The notes: generated by a model not told the origin, from the sequence alone. Shown: positions 44,957 through 53,208, counted from the stretch's first letter. The stretch: 64,000 nucleotides of DNA from Marivirga arenosa (GCF_030503875.2 NZ_CP129968.2:3958894-4022893), one strand, 5' to 3'. Program-made: numbers and translations.

Positions 44957-45231
44957 ATGAAAAAAGCAATCATTTTTATTTGGGAAGGATTTGGGCTTTC
45001 AACCGGCATGACAACGGATACATAGTTTCTCCTATATACCATTTAGTCATGACTCCAACTGACATAGCAGACGATGTAGAAGGTTTTAAGAAAGGAACAT
45101 CGTATTTTTCAATTACCATTATTTCTACTACTTTAGGAGTAATTAAAAATATACTAAAGACAACATCAGCTATCGAATCATTAATGAAAGGTCATCAAAT
45201 TACTAAGATTCCCAATCAAAACGATCGATAG
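44957..45231 (+). pseudogene. Cassette C: small ORF, possibly frameshifted
   Basis: An ATG at 44957 opens MKKAIIFIWEGFGLSTGMTT and stops at TAG after 22 codons. An overlapping frame (open from about 44980) gives YIVSPIYHLVMTPTDIADD, then FKKGTSYFSITIISTTLGVI. Joining the two by one frameshift near 45010-45020 would make a coherent protein of about 90 residues. The last ~25 codons lie inside the attC-like site. I cannot tell a decayed gene from two chance frames; family unknown. Confidence 0.35.
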
Positions 45232-45244
45232 CCTGACGTTGGCA
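45156..45244 (+). repeat. attC-like site C (89 bp, classical size)
   Basis: End box AAAGACAAC (8/9 to the reverse complement of GTTGTATTT) is followed by ATCAG-CTATCGA. It pairs with TCGATAG-C-CTGA (45225-45236) and the closing CGTTGG. The unpaired C in the right arm resembles the extrahelical bases of known attC sites. Its length is in the normal attC range, unlike the other sites here. Confidence 0.82.
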
Positions 45245-45272
45245 TTCATTCGCCACTCCGTAGAAAATCAAT

Positions 45273-45923
45273 ATGACTAAGAAAAAAAACTGGAAAAGTG
45301 GATGCTTGAAAGCACTCGGAATTGGAGCAATTACACTGGTGTTGCTTGTCATCGGATTCTTTTGGATGCTAAGACAAGCTTTTGGACCAATTGAACGAAG
45401 TGGGGAACTTGAACTGTCTGACGAACTAACTCTTCAATATCAAGAAATGTACAACGCAGATTTTGCGGATGTATTCTATGATGTGACTTTCGAACTTCCT
45501 AACTCTAAGGGTGAACTTTTTGAAATTGGACGAGCAACTTTCAACAATGAGAATTGGGAGTCAGAAGTTCAATTTGTAGAATCAAATAACTGCCTTATTT
45601 TTATAGTCCAAGACATAGGATCATTGGCAAAAGTAATTGTCGTTAATCCAGAAAGGACATTTTCAATTGAAAGAACTTTTGACCCACAAAAACTAAGAGA
45701 TGACCCAATTTGGCAGGCAGGCAACTTTGAGAATCCCGTTCACCTTTACTATGGCTCATCATCTGTAACTTCTGTTTCTAATGACTCTATTCAAGTGGAC
45801 TTTGAATACCGAACTGGTTACAACGAACCTATCATTTTTTGGAACCAGAAACTCAATTATAGGCTCGAAACAGCACCACTACGGATATTAACGACAAAAG
45901 CTTATCAACCAACCGAAAAATAA
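45273..45923 (+). CDS. Cassette D: membrane-anchored hypothetical protein
   Basis: The 216-residue protein has a basic N-terminus (MTKKKNWKSGCLKALG), one TM helix (IGAITLVLLVIGFFWMLRQAF) and an extracytoplasmic beta-rich domain (VTFELPNSKGELFEIGRATF; NSIQVDF-like strands near residue 170). I do not recognise a family. It begins 35 bases after the cassette boundary and ends four bases before its end box AATGCCAAC. Confidence 0.65.
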   Translation: MTKKKNWKSGCLKALGIGAITLVLLVIGFFWMLRQAFGPIERSGELELSDELTLQYQEMYNADFADVFYDVTFELPNSKGELFEIGRATFNNENWESEVQFVESNNCLIFIVQDIGSLAKVIVVNPERTFSIERTFDPQKLRDDPIWQAGNFENPVHLYYGSSSVTSVSNDSIQVDFEYRTGYNEPIIFWNQKLNYRLETAPLRILTTKAYQPTEK

Positions 45924-45926
45924 CGA

Positions 45927-46122
45927 AATGCCAACATTCTGTATAAATCATGGCTGTAAGTAGCTTATTGTAACTTTAGCTCTTTGTAGAGAGTACGTCA
46001 ATCCGCAGGATTGACTTATTGGTGAGAATTAATTTAATAAGCCAATCCTGCGGATTGTCTCGGTAGTCAAAGCAAATTTTTATACTTTTAATCAGCCACG
46101 AATTTATACAGTGGCGTTGTGT
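45927..46122 (+). repeat. attC-like site D (~196 bp)
   Basis: End box AATGCCAAC is the exact reverse complement of the cassette start GTTGGCATT (45238). The arms ATAAATCATGGCTG and CAGCCACGAATTTATAC, the nested CAATCCGCAGGATTG stem and the closing GGC-GTTGTGT are shared with site B. Confidence 0.83.
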
Positions 46123-46269
46123 ACAATACCTCGTATAGCTAAGCCATTGACATTACAAGCTAAAAGGGGAGAAAAGAAATTGAAAGAATTATTGGGAATC
46201 AGAAGCTTATAAAGCTATGATTTGCCAAATGTTACAAAAAGCTTGGCAGAATAAATGGAAGATTAAACA

Positions 46270-46770
46270 ATGTCTGGTTTAAAGAAGGAATCTGATAAAC
46301 GGTTAACAAAAAAAAGGATATTTAAAGCATTAGCAGTTGTGACTTTTTTCCCAACTATTTTTGGTTTTATAGTAGCTAGGTCAGGATATATTGGATATAG
46401 CGTTATAGATGAATTGATACCCTTAAAGGTTAAAGTAGATAGCATCACATCATCAACAACAGGGGGTGGTAAATCACATGTATCAGCGCATTTTAGTAAT
46501 AATGGAGACTATCACATAGTTTGCATCTCCTGTTACGAAGCAAGGGCAGGTTATTACATGAAAGATTCAATAGAAGTGTGGCTTAAACCTGGTCGGGAAA
46601 CGGCATATTTGAAACATATTAATCCTAATAAAGAAGAACTGAGAAATAGATATTATCGCCAAATATTTTTAGTTGCAGGTTTTATGATTTACCCTTTCTT
46701 AATTTTTCTGTTTCTGTATATTCGTCAGGTTCATCTCGATAAGAAAAAACTCGAGGTTAATAGTATTTAA
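46270..46770 (+). CDS. Cassette E: two-TM hypothetical protein
   Basis: The 166-residue protein has a basic N-terminus, TM helix 1 (IFKALAVVTFFPTIFGFIVA), a ~75-residue outside loop with C-I-S-C, and TM helix 2 (FLVAGFMIYPFLIFLFLYI) with a basic tail. No family was recognised. It begins 154 bases after the cassette start, a longer leader than the other cassettes. Confidence 0.65.
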   Translation: MSGLKKESDKRLTKKRIFKALAVVTFFPTIFGFIVARSGYIGYSVIDELIPLKVKVDSITSSTTGGGKSHVSAHFSNNGDYHIVCISCYEARAGYYMKDSIEVWLKPGRETAYLKHINPNKEELRNRYYRQIFLVAGFMIYPFLIFLFLYIRQVHLDKKKLEVNSI

Positions 46771-46816
46771 AAGTAATGATATGCTTTGAAACCTGTCTAT
46801 TTAGAAGAATAGAAAC

Positions 46817-47025
46817 TGTACACAACATCATGTAAAAACCATTGGCTAGGCTACGTTTTTGCTAATCATTTAATATAAGCCCGCAATTTTCGGCTAGCAA
46901 TTTAGAATGTTAAAGGCAAAGTGTGGGAGGTGAACCGATCTAGCAATTTTTGGTAAATGAAAAATTGCTAACTTCATCATTTAAACAGACAGTGGGCGCA
47001 CGGTTTTTACACACGTCCGTTATCT
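46817..47025 (+). repeat. attC-like site E (~209 bp)
   Basis: End box TGTACACAAC is the exact reverse complement of the start GTTGTGTACA (46116). GTAAAAACC (46832-46840) pairs with GGTTTTTAC (47002-47010). The site closes at CC-GTTATCT. The loop region contains its own pairs (CTAGCAATTT and AAATTGCTA types). Confidence 0.82.
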
Positions 47026-47045
47026 GGCATGACTGCACAACGAAA

Positions 47046-48002
47046 ATGAAACTCCTGAACAAACTACCAACGGAACCAAATAAGCGCAGATGGACTGCAA
47101 TTGGAATAACCGTCCTGCTTGCCACTCCATTGACTGCATGGGGCATTTATGGAATTGGTGAATATGGAGTAGCTCTTTTCATTTTAACTCCTCTTCTCAT
47201 TGGAATAGTCTCAACAATCCTATTTGGACACGGGCGAACACTAACTAAAATGGAAGCTGCGAAAATCAGCTTTTTAACTCTACTTATTTTCACTATCGGT
47301 TTGATCGTTTTCGCAATGGAAGGACTGATTTGTATTGCGATGGCCGCTCCAATTGGTATCCTTCTAACTTGGATAGGGAGCTTGATTGGCCGAACAACTT
47401 TGAACAAAACTCCCGACAGCTCGCTAACCATAATCCTACTAACATTTCTAAGTGTTCCCATAACAGCGTTCACCGAACGAAACTCAGAAACTGAGCTTTT
47501 CACAGTATCAACCAGCTTGGTTATTGATGCAAATATTGAGACGGTTTGGACGAACGTCATCGAATTCCCACGAATGGACGAACCACAGGAATTCATATTC
47601 AAAGCTGGCATCTCCTACCCAATAGACTCGGAGATCAAAGGAACTGGTAAAGGTGCGATTCGTTATTGCAACTTCAACACTGGAAGTTTTGTCGAACCCA
47701 TAACGGAATGGAACGAACCAACACTTTTACGATTTGACGTTCTCGAACAGCCAGAACCCATGACCGAATACAGTCTTTGGGACATTAATGCTCCACATTT
47801 GCACGACTACTTTGTTTCCGAACATGGAGAGTTCAAGTTAATCGAACTTCCGAACGGCCAAACTCAACTCGTGGGAACAACTTGGTATCGACACAACATC
47901 AAACCTGGTGCTTACTGGAAAACTTGGAGCGACTGGATAATTCACAGCATTCATAACCGAGTATTGAACCACATAAAACAGAAAGCTGAAAACGCCAGAT
48001 AA
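47046..48002 (+). CDS. Cassette F: membrane protein with SRPBCC-like C-terminal domain
   Basis: The 318-residue protein has about five N-terminal hydrophobic helices (residues ~18-160) and then a domain that looks like SRPBCC/polyketide-cyclase: TSLVIDANIETVWTNVIEFP, GKGAIRYCNF, TLLRFDVLEQPEPM and TWYRHNIKPGAYWKTW. The ATG at 47046 is chosen because the cassette starts at 47019; an upstream ATG at 46950 lies inside the previous site. The stop codon is built into the end box GCCAGATAAC. Ligand unknown. Confidence 0.72.
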   Translation: MKLLNKLPTEPNKRRWTAIGITVLLATPLTAWGIYGIGEYGVALFILTPLLIGIVSTILFGHGRTLTKMEAAKISFLTLLIFTIGLIVFAMEGLICIAMAAPIGILLTWIGSLIGRTTLNKTPDSSLTIILLTFLSVPITAFTERNSETELFTVSTSLVIDANIETVWTNVIEFPRMDEPQEFIFKAGISYPIDSEIKGTGKGAIRYCNFNTGSFVEPITEWNEPTLLRFDVLEQPEPMTEYSLWDINAPHLHDYFVSEHGEFKLIELPNGQTQLVGTTWYRHNIKPGAYWKTWSDWIIHSIHNRVLNHIKQKAENAR

Positions 48003-48153
48003 CAGATGCTATGAATGAATGGGGTTTTATCGGTCAGGATATTTTCATGGGGATTGTCCGCCACAAGTGTTAATTTTAAATCAAGACGTGGCTATGTGCG
48101 AGACGAGAGATTAGTGCATTCTAATCCCCACTCATCATAGCTGTCCGTTGTAC
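47994..48153 (+). repeat. attC-like site F (~160 bp)
   Basis: End box GCCAGATAAC is the exact reverse complement of GTTATCTGGC (47019). GCTATGAATGAATGGGG pairs with CCCCACTCATCATAGC with one bulge. The site closes at GTCC-GTTGTAC. Confidence 0.83.
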
Positions 48154-48167
48154 TCAATTTAGTTAGA

Positions 48168-48983
48168 ATGCATAAAATAAGTTATCTCATTTTGTTGGTC
48201 TTTCTATTATTTTCTTGCTCTCAAAAAGAAAAGAAATCAAAAGTTAAAGAAGTGCAAAAGTTAGGAACATCTAAAGACAATGCTTCTAAAATAGAAACAA
48301 ACTCAATCCTCATAGACACAATTGCCAGGATACAAGAAACATACAGTTATTATGATTCAGTTGAGGTAATCCTTTTTAAGGAGGAGTCCTTTAAGGATTT
48401 CATTGCTTACGATCATGTTTTCAAAGTGCTAGCCGATTCCACAAAATTTCACTCTGAATATAGAAGTCTTATTGAAGAAAATATCTTTCATGGATTCAAG
48501 AAAATAGGAAATCCAATAACTCAAGATTTGAAAAATACATATAGCTCTATCTGGATCCCTGTAATTTTAAAGGACAAGAATAAATACCTTTATAATCCTG
48601 GTTTAGAAAACATAGAATATTTTATCATATCAGATACAGCAATTTATTACAATTCATTTAGTAGTAGTTTTAGTAAATTTGACTTTGAGAAACAAAAAGA
48701 TAGTCTAGCGAAACACAGCAGCTTTAAGATAAATGAAAACCTTGAACTACAAGATAGGGCAATTAACCTCTATACCCTAGATTCAAATTTAAACTTAATC
48801 GAATTTGTCGATCAAAAACTAGAAGGGAATGGAACAAAAAATGGTTACATGCTAGCAACAACATTAGATAATCTCTTTCGCTATCCTATAATCGCTACTT
48901 ACTCATCCGATGCACCAATAAAAATTCAAATGGATAAAGTGAATTACGACTCGTTAATTAATAAATCAACAAAAAAAGACTGA
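48168..48983 (+). CDS. Cassette G: hypothetical lipoprotein
   Basis: The 271-residue product starts MHKISYLILLVFLLFSCSQKEKKSK, a lipoprotein signal with lipobox LFSC. The remainder is soluble and charged, with an alpha/beta look (SVEVILFKEESFKDFIAYDHVFKVL; LKDKNKYLYNPGLENIEYFI). No family was recognised. It begins 21 bases after the cassette start, and its stop codon TGA is the first three bases of the end box. Confidence 0.7.
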   Translation: MHKISYLILLVFLLFSCSQKEKKSKVKEVQKLGTSKDNASKIETNSILIDTIARIQETYSYYDSVEVILFKEESFKDFIAYDHVFKVLADSTKFHSEYRSLIEENIFHGFKKIGNPITQDLKNTYSSIWIPVILKDKNKYLYNPGLENIEYFIISDTAIYYNSFSSSFSKFDFEKQKDSLAKHSSFKINENLELQDRAINLYTLDSNLNLIEFVDQKLEGNGTKNGYMLATTLDNLFRYPIIATYSSDAPIKIQMDKVNYDSLINKSTKKD

Positions 48984-49190
48984 GTACAACAAAGGATAAA
49001 ACCCATTTGCTTACCACCCTGTAGTCAAGATTCTGCTCAATAACCCGTAATTTATACTTGTTTTTCATAGCTGGCAAGTAAGGATAGAGCTCTAATATTT
49101 TTCAGTTACTAAAGATTTTGGGTTGGCAATGAAAGCATAAATTGCTACTTTCAGTATTTTATAGATCAGTATCGCAGTTTAAAGGTTATG
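48981..49190 (+). repeat. attC-like site G, right arm lost
   Basis: End box TGAGTACAAC is the exact reverse complement of GTTGTACTCA (48147). GGATAAAACCCATTTGC follows as in site A, and homology to site A continues to the CAGTAT at about 49168-49173. There it stops: instead of a GGGTTTTAT right arm the sequence reads CGCAGTTTAAAGGTTATG, which does not pair. The site is probably inactive. Confidence 0.75.
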
Positions 49191-49321
49191 TTCTACGGAA
49201 GTGGTAATTAGAAAATAAAAAATCCGACTTGGAAGACCTTCTGAAAGCGCATTTATCAATAACATGACCTCTATTTGAGCAGTATAAGATAATTTTACTA
49301 GACAAATATTAAAGCAAACAC
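49191..49321 (+). other. Upstream region of the S9 peptidase
   Basis: About 130 bp with no gene. It lies between the broken site and the peptidase ATG. No GTT start with a matching end box downstream of the peptidase was found, so this gene is not a canonical cassette. Confidence 0.5.
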
Positions 49322-51478
49322 ATGAAATATCTCTCTTTTTGGCAAACATGGGTAGTGGCAAGCTTACTAATGGCAATGCCCGCAATAGTCACAGCACAGG
49401 AAGCTGATCTCACTCTGGATGACCTCTTCGCAACGCCAAAACTGACAGGAACAAGCCCATCTGTACCTGTGTGGGCTCCGGACAGTGAGCACTTCGCCTT
49501 TTCATGGAGTGAACCAGAAAATCCAGTGCGAGGCCTCTGGGTATCCAAAACCGATGGAAAGAAAGTACGTCTCAGTTCCAATACGGCATCTGTACGCGAT
49601 ATCGCCTGGGCTGATGTGAACACCCTCATCAGCCTTCGAGCTGAATACCTATGGCAGACATCGCTTAGTAAAGAAGAGGACCTTCAGCTTATGCGGGTTG
49701 AAGCTGGTGCTCATAATCTGTCCATATCTCCAAATGGTAAACAAGCGGCCTATTTAAGCAAGGGTGACCTGTGGATTGCAGATTTCACTTCCAAACAGAA
49801 TCGCCAGCTCACAGAAATAGGCATCGCCAGTCTCTCGAGCTTAAAAAAGGGACGCTACAGCCGACCGGAACGTGAAATCGGCCCAGGCATCTGGAGTGGC
49901 CCCACCTACAAGTGGTCTCCGGATGGCAAAACAATCGCTTTTCATGTTGTTGATAGACGCGAGATGCGAAAGGTAGCCTTCCCGGATTATCTCGCTACAG
50001 AAACCAATCCCAACGAGGTACGCAGAAGTTACCCAGGTGATCCAAACGAGATTCGCAAGGTTGGACTATTAGATATAGAAAGTGGAACTATCACCTACCT
50101 CGATTTGCCAGATCCACATGCCAATCAAGTCATTGACTTTAACTGGTCACCGAGCGGGGCACTACTGGTGGATACCGCATCCGACACGGCAGTTGAACGT
50201 AAGTTGTATGTCGTTGCACCCGGAGAAAGCAAACTGCGCGAGATTTGGAGAGGTGTTCGAGAGAGTCGCATGTACACATCCTTTGGATCTAGCTGGCATC
50301 CGGATGGAAAGAAGGTTGTTTTCTTAAGTGATATGGGTGATCGATATGGCCTTTATACGATTGATGCCTCACCGTCTAAGGATCGTCCAAAACTCCTAAC
50401 AGATCCATCCTATGATGTATTGTCTGCCCCAACTATTGTGGGTGATGCACTCTTTTATGCAGGCAATGGAGTTAATCCCTACGAACAACATGTATATCGC
50501 TTAAATATGCCGGGTGGCGAACCCGAGCAGCTAACGCAACTTGCTGGCCGAAACGATGGCTACCCCTCTCCGGATGGTAGGCACTTGGTTTTCAGGCACA
50601 GCAACGACACCTCACCGCCCGAGCTTTACGTGCTCAGCAGCAGTGAGGGTGGTGCAGCTACTCGAGTAACTCACTCACCATTGCCCGCCTTTACTGAGCG
50701 AAGCTGGACCGCTGCAGAATACGTAAGTTTTCCAAGTCTTGTAGATGACTACAGGCTGCATGCCCGAATCCTTAAACCAACCAACATGAAGCCCGGCAAG
50801 GAGTATCCGGTACTGTTTGGGCCTGTTTATTCAAATACAGCCAGAAACCGTTGGGCCGGTAACTACAGCCTCATACAACAGCTCTTAGTTAAGAAGGAAT
50901 ATATTATCGTGCAGGTGGATTCGCGTGGCAGTAACGGTTATGGTCGGGCATTCCGTGAAGAATTCCTGCTTGGCTTTGCCGATCAGGACATTGAGGATTA
51001 TGCAAGTTCCGTTGCTTATATGGAGTCGCTGGATTATGTCGATCCTGACCGCATCGGTATCTGGGGTAGCAGTTATGGTGGCACACTCTCCGTTTATTCT
51101 TTATTGATGAAGCCGGGCTTATTCCAGGTGGGTGTTGCTGCAGCAGCTGCTGTCGACCCGGACTTCTTTGGTACAGATGACGTTGCGATTGTTCGTAGCC
51201 CACAGACACACCCTGAGATCTTCGAAAGAAAAGCGCTCAAGTATGCAGGCAATTTGAAGGACAAACTCCTGTTTATCCACGGCATTCAGGACCATGTTGT
51301 ACCCTTCAAGACAACGGCAGTTTTAGCTGAAGAACTGATTAAACAAGGCAAGGACTTCGACTTTGCATTTGCACCAGGTGCAACGCATGCGTGGAGCCGC
51401 GAGCAGTATTATAATCGCTACTTGTTTGGTAAGCTCATAGAATACTTTGACCGACACCTAGGCGAGCCCTCTAAGTAG
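49322..51478 (+). CDS. Secreted S9-family serine peptidase, probably acquired
   Basis: The 718-residue protein has a signal peptide (WVVASLLMAMPAIVTAQEA), then an N-terminal beta-propeller with TolB-like WAPDSEHFAF, SWHPDGKKVVFLSDMG and SPDGRHLVF repeats. A C-terminal alpha/beta hydrolase follows: the Ser lies in GIWGSSYGGTLS, the Asp in HGIQDHVVP and the His in GATHAW, so the triad is intact. This is the prolyl oligopeptidase/DPP IV family. Its base composition and codon choice are visibly richer in G+C than all neighbours, and the signal peptide ends A-Q-E-A, so a gammaproteobacterial source is possible. It sits exactly where the cassette array is broken. Confidence 0.9.
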   Translation: MKYLSFWQTWVVASLLMAMPAIVTAQEADLTLDDLFATPKLTGTSPSVPVWAPDSEHFAFSWSEPENPVRGLWVSKTDGKKVRLSSNTASVRDIAWADVNTLISLRAEYLWQTSLSKEEDLQLMRVEAGAHNLSISPNGKQAAYLSKGDLWIADFTSKQNRQLTEIGIASLSSLKKGRYSRPEREIGPGIWSGPTYKWSPDGKTIAFHVVDRREMRKVAFPDYLATETNPNEVRRSYPGDPNEIRKVGLLDIESGTITYLDLPDPHANQVIDFNWSPSGALLVDTASDTAVERKLYVVAPGESKLREIWRGVRESRMYTSFGSSWHPDGKKVVFLSDMGDRYGLYTIDASPSKDRPKLLTDPSYDVLSAPTIVGDALFYAGNGVNPYEQHVYRLNMPGGEPEQLTQLAGRNDGYPSPDGRHLVFRHSNDTSPPELYVLSSSEGGAATRVTHSPLPAFTERSWTAAEYVSFPSLVDDYRLHARILKPTNMKPGKEYPVLFGPVYSNTARNRWAGNYSLIQQLLVKKEYIIVQVDSRGSNGYGRAFREEFLLGFADQDIEDYASSVAYMESLDYVDPDRIGIWGSSYGGTLSVYSLLMKPGLFQVGVAAAAAVDPDFFGTDDVAIVRSPQTHPEIFERKALKYAGNLKDKLLFIHGIQDHVVPFKTTAVLAEELIKQGKDFDFAFAPGATHAWSREQYYNRYLFGKLIEYFDRHLGEPSK

Positions 51479-51599
51479 CTATTGGCAGCTAGCTGTCTTG
51501 TTGCAAGGTGTTAAGGAAAGATTACCTAGATTTGAAAGTCCAGAAGCACGAGACTGGTCATTAGCTTTAATGGGCAGAAACATTATTAAATTAAAAAGA
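51479..51599 (+). other. Gap after the S9 peptidase with a gene-leader repeat
   Basis: From about 51523 this stretch matches 52651-52734 (TTACCTAGATTTGA, CCAGA.GCA.GAGACTGGT and a closing CATTATTAAATTAAAAAGAAT), roughly 80% identical. Both copies sit directly before a gene start, so they look like duplicated cassette leaders. Confidence 0.6.
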
Positions 51600-52379
51600 A
51601 TGAATAATATTTTTCAAAAAATAGCGGTAATACTCATAATTACATCTCTATTTAGTTGCAAAAAAGATGTTATTAACAAGTCTCATGATGAGGAATATCA
51701 CTTAAAAATTCTATATGGAAATATAGAAAACTACACTGGCAATGATGGTCAATGGCTCAATATCTATCAAGCTGAAGCAAATGAACCAACGCCTGTTTAT
51801 ATATGGGCGCATGGTAATGGACATACCTACATGGACGCCCATGAAAAATACGAACCATTTATTACCACTTTGCTAGAAAATGGAATTTCTATCATCAGTT
51901 GGGAATCCATAAAACAAATGGATGAATCTAATATTTTGGACATATTAGATGATGCTGACTTAATGTTTGAATGGGTTAAGAGTAATGCAAAAACCTATAA
52001 TTTAGATTTGTCAAATATTATCATTGGTGGCCATTCACGAGGGACAATTGCAAGCTGGAGGTTAGCACATAGCGGTGCTTCTGGTATTAAAGGAATCTAT
52101 CATGGAGATGCAGCTGGCAATCTTGATGATGTAAATGATTTTGCTGGTAATTTAGTAACCATCAATTCTCCACCTATAAGAATGTCTTATACACAGAATA
52201 AAATCAATAATGACGGACAGCATGACCCTAATGAAGGACAAAAGATAATAGACATTTATAGAGATTTAGGCTTCAATGAAGAAGATTCAAGGTTACTCGA
52301 GAACCAAGGATATCCTTCTATGTCAGAGCTTGGCTTTTACAATAACCTTCTCCCATTTTGTCTATATGTTCTTGAATAA
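51600..52379 (+). CDS. Alpha/beta-hydrolase-like lipoprotein
   Basis: The product of about 259 residues starts MNNIFQKIAVILIITSLFSC, a lipoprotein signal with lipobox SLFSC. IYIWAHGNGHTYMDAH-type residues give the oxyanion region (VYIWAHGNGHTY), and IIIGGHSRGTIASW is a G-x-S-x-G nucleophile elbow. No clear acid or histidine partner was identified after it, and the C-terminal end (NNLLPFCLYVLE) looks short, so the protein may be truncated. I start at 51600; an earlier in-frame start at 51498 would read the repeat leader as protein. Confidence 0.7.
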   Translation: MNNIFQKIAVILIITSLFSCKKDVINKSHDEEYHLKILYGNIENYTGNDGQWLNIYQAEANEPTPVYIWAHGNGHTYMDAHEKYEPFITTLLENGISIISWESIKQMDESNILDILDDADLMFEWVKSNAKTYNLDLSNIIIGGHSRGTIASWRLAHSGASGIKGIYHGDAAGNLDDVNDFAGNLVTINSPPIRMSYTQNKINNDGQHDPNEGQKIIDIYRDLGFNEEDSRLLENQGYPSMSELGFYNNLLPFCLYVLE

Positions 52380-52734
52380 AAAGCCTGAAATAAAGTATGA
52401 GCAATAATACGCGCTGTCGGTCGAACTACACTTATACAATCGTTGTATTTAATTCCTGTCTTATAATTTATCTGCTAGCAAATTGACAGAAATTAGTAAT
52501 TTCAATCATTAATTTAACAACTGCTAAAATCATTTGTTACTCTGATTGAATATAAAACGAGTTGAAGAATTGCATATAACTTGCTTGAGGGCTCATTTTA
52601 TAGCAAATTTTTATGAGGCCAGCTATTCGTGCTTTCAATTCAAACAATATTACCTAGATTTGAGAGCCCAGAGGCAAGAGACTGGTGAATTACTTTCTTT
52701 ATCAGAAACATTATTAAATTAAAAAGAATAAAGC
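52380..52734 (+). other. Cassette debris: half site and duplicated leader
   Basis: ACACTTATACAATC-GTTGTATTTAATTCC (52428-52456) looks like the right half of an attC-like site, with a cassette start nearly identical to that of cassette C (44753). No matching left arm lies upstream. The leader repeat copy 2 runs 52651-52734. No gene fits in between. Confidence 0.5.
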
Positions 52735-52902
52735 ATGAATAAAATAAGAATCATTGGTTTAATTATGTTAATAATTGGTATTCTTTTGCAGTTTCCCTTC
52801 AAAAATGAGGGGACGGATTTCATTTCAGGTGTCTTACTTGGAGCAGGAATCTCATTGCTGGTGACAGGTAAAATTAGGTCAAAAAACAGATCCGTTAGTT
52901 AG
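52735..52902 (+). CDS. Tiny two-TM protein
   Basis: The 55-residue frame MNKIRIIGLIMLIIGILLQF, then PFKNEGTDFISG, VLLGAGISLLVTG and KIRSKNRSVS has two hydrophobic helices and a basic tail. The layout (short TM, D-F-I-S-G turn, second TM) is one I recall from small uncharacterised Bacteroidota proteins. It follows the leader repeat directly. Function unknown. Confidence 0.6.
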   Translation: MNKIRIIGLIMLIIGILLQFPFKNEGTDFISGVLLGAGISLLVTGKIRSKNRSVS

Positions 52903-53208
52903 TTTACTTTTCCTCTTAAAAACCTTTTTATTGTAGTAGAATGATAATAAACGAAATTCTAACAAAGTATTCTATAGATAATACTTTGTTTCGTTATTTC
53001 AAATGATCACTACAACCCTAGCTCTTTTACTTTTACAGCTTTTTAATTATATCAAATATTGCTGGTAATTGATATTTAACAGGTCAAGAGTGAACAATAG
53101 AGCTAAATAAACCTAGCAACACATTAAAAGCTATTGCCTTATTTTAGCTACCATCTTTCTATTAGAATATCCCAAAGTAAGTTACTCCTTCAGACTGAAA
53201 TACGACAA
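52903..53208 (+). other. Gene-free stretch with one long hairpin
   Basis: AACAAAGTATT (52961-52971) pairs with AATACTTTGTT (52980-52990), with an outer AACGAAA/TTTCGTT pair separated by a bulge. It may be a terminator or a short attC-like relic ending at G-TTATTTC (52993 on). The rest shows nothing I can name. Confidence 0.45.

Larger units (their letters stand above)
43232..49190 (+). mobile_element. Integron-type gene-cassette array without integrase (CALIN-like), seven cassettes
   Basis: Seven units start with GTT at 43232, 43983, 44753, 45238, 46116, 47019 and 48147. Each ends, just after its gene, with the reverse complement of its own first 9-10 bases: 9/9, 8/9, 8/9, 9/9, 10/10, 10/10 and 10/10 matches. 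That end box opens an imperfect inverted repeat which closes at the GTT of the next unit. This is what integron cassettes look like, because the two halves meet in the circular form. All cassette genes are on the plus strand, as expected. No intI gene or attI is in the window. The seventh site is damaged at its right arm (about 49173). Confidence 0.85.

Noticed and set aside
47147..47611. Minus-strand frame inside cassette F
   Set aside because: Antisense of the cassette gene's TM region; cassette genes are expected on the plus strand only.
43743..49190. CRISPR array as explanation for the spaced repeats at 43.7-49.2 kb
   Set aside because: The repeats are long, few, different from each other at the boundary boxes, and separated by genes rather than short unique spacers.
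49322..51478. S9 peptidase as an eighth cassette
   Set aside because: No end box complementary to the nearby GTTCTACGG start occurs after the gene, and no attC-like repeat follows it.
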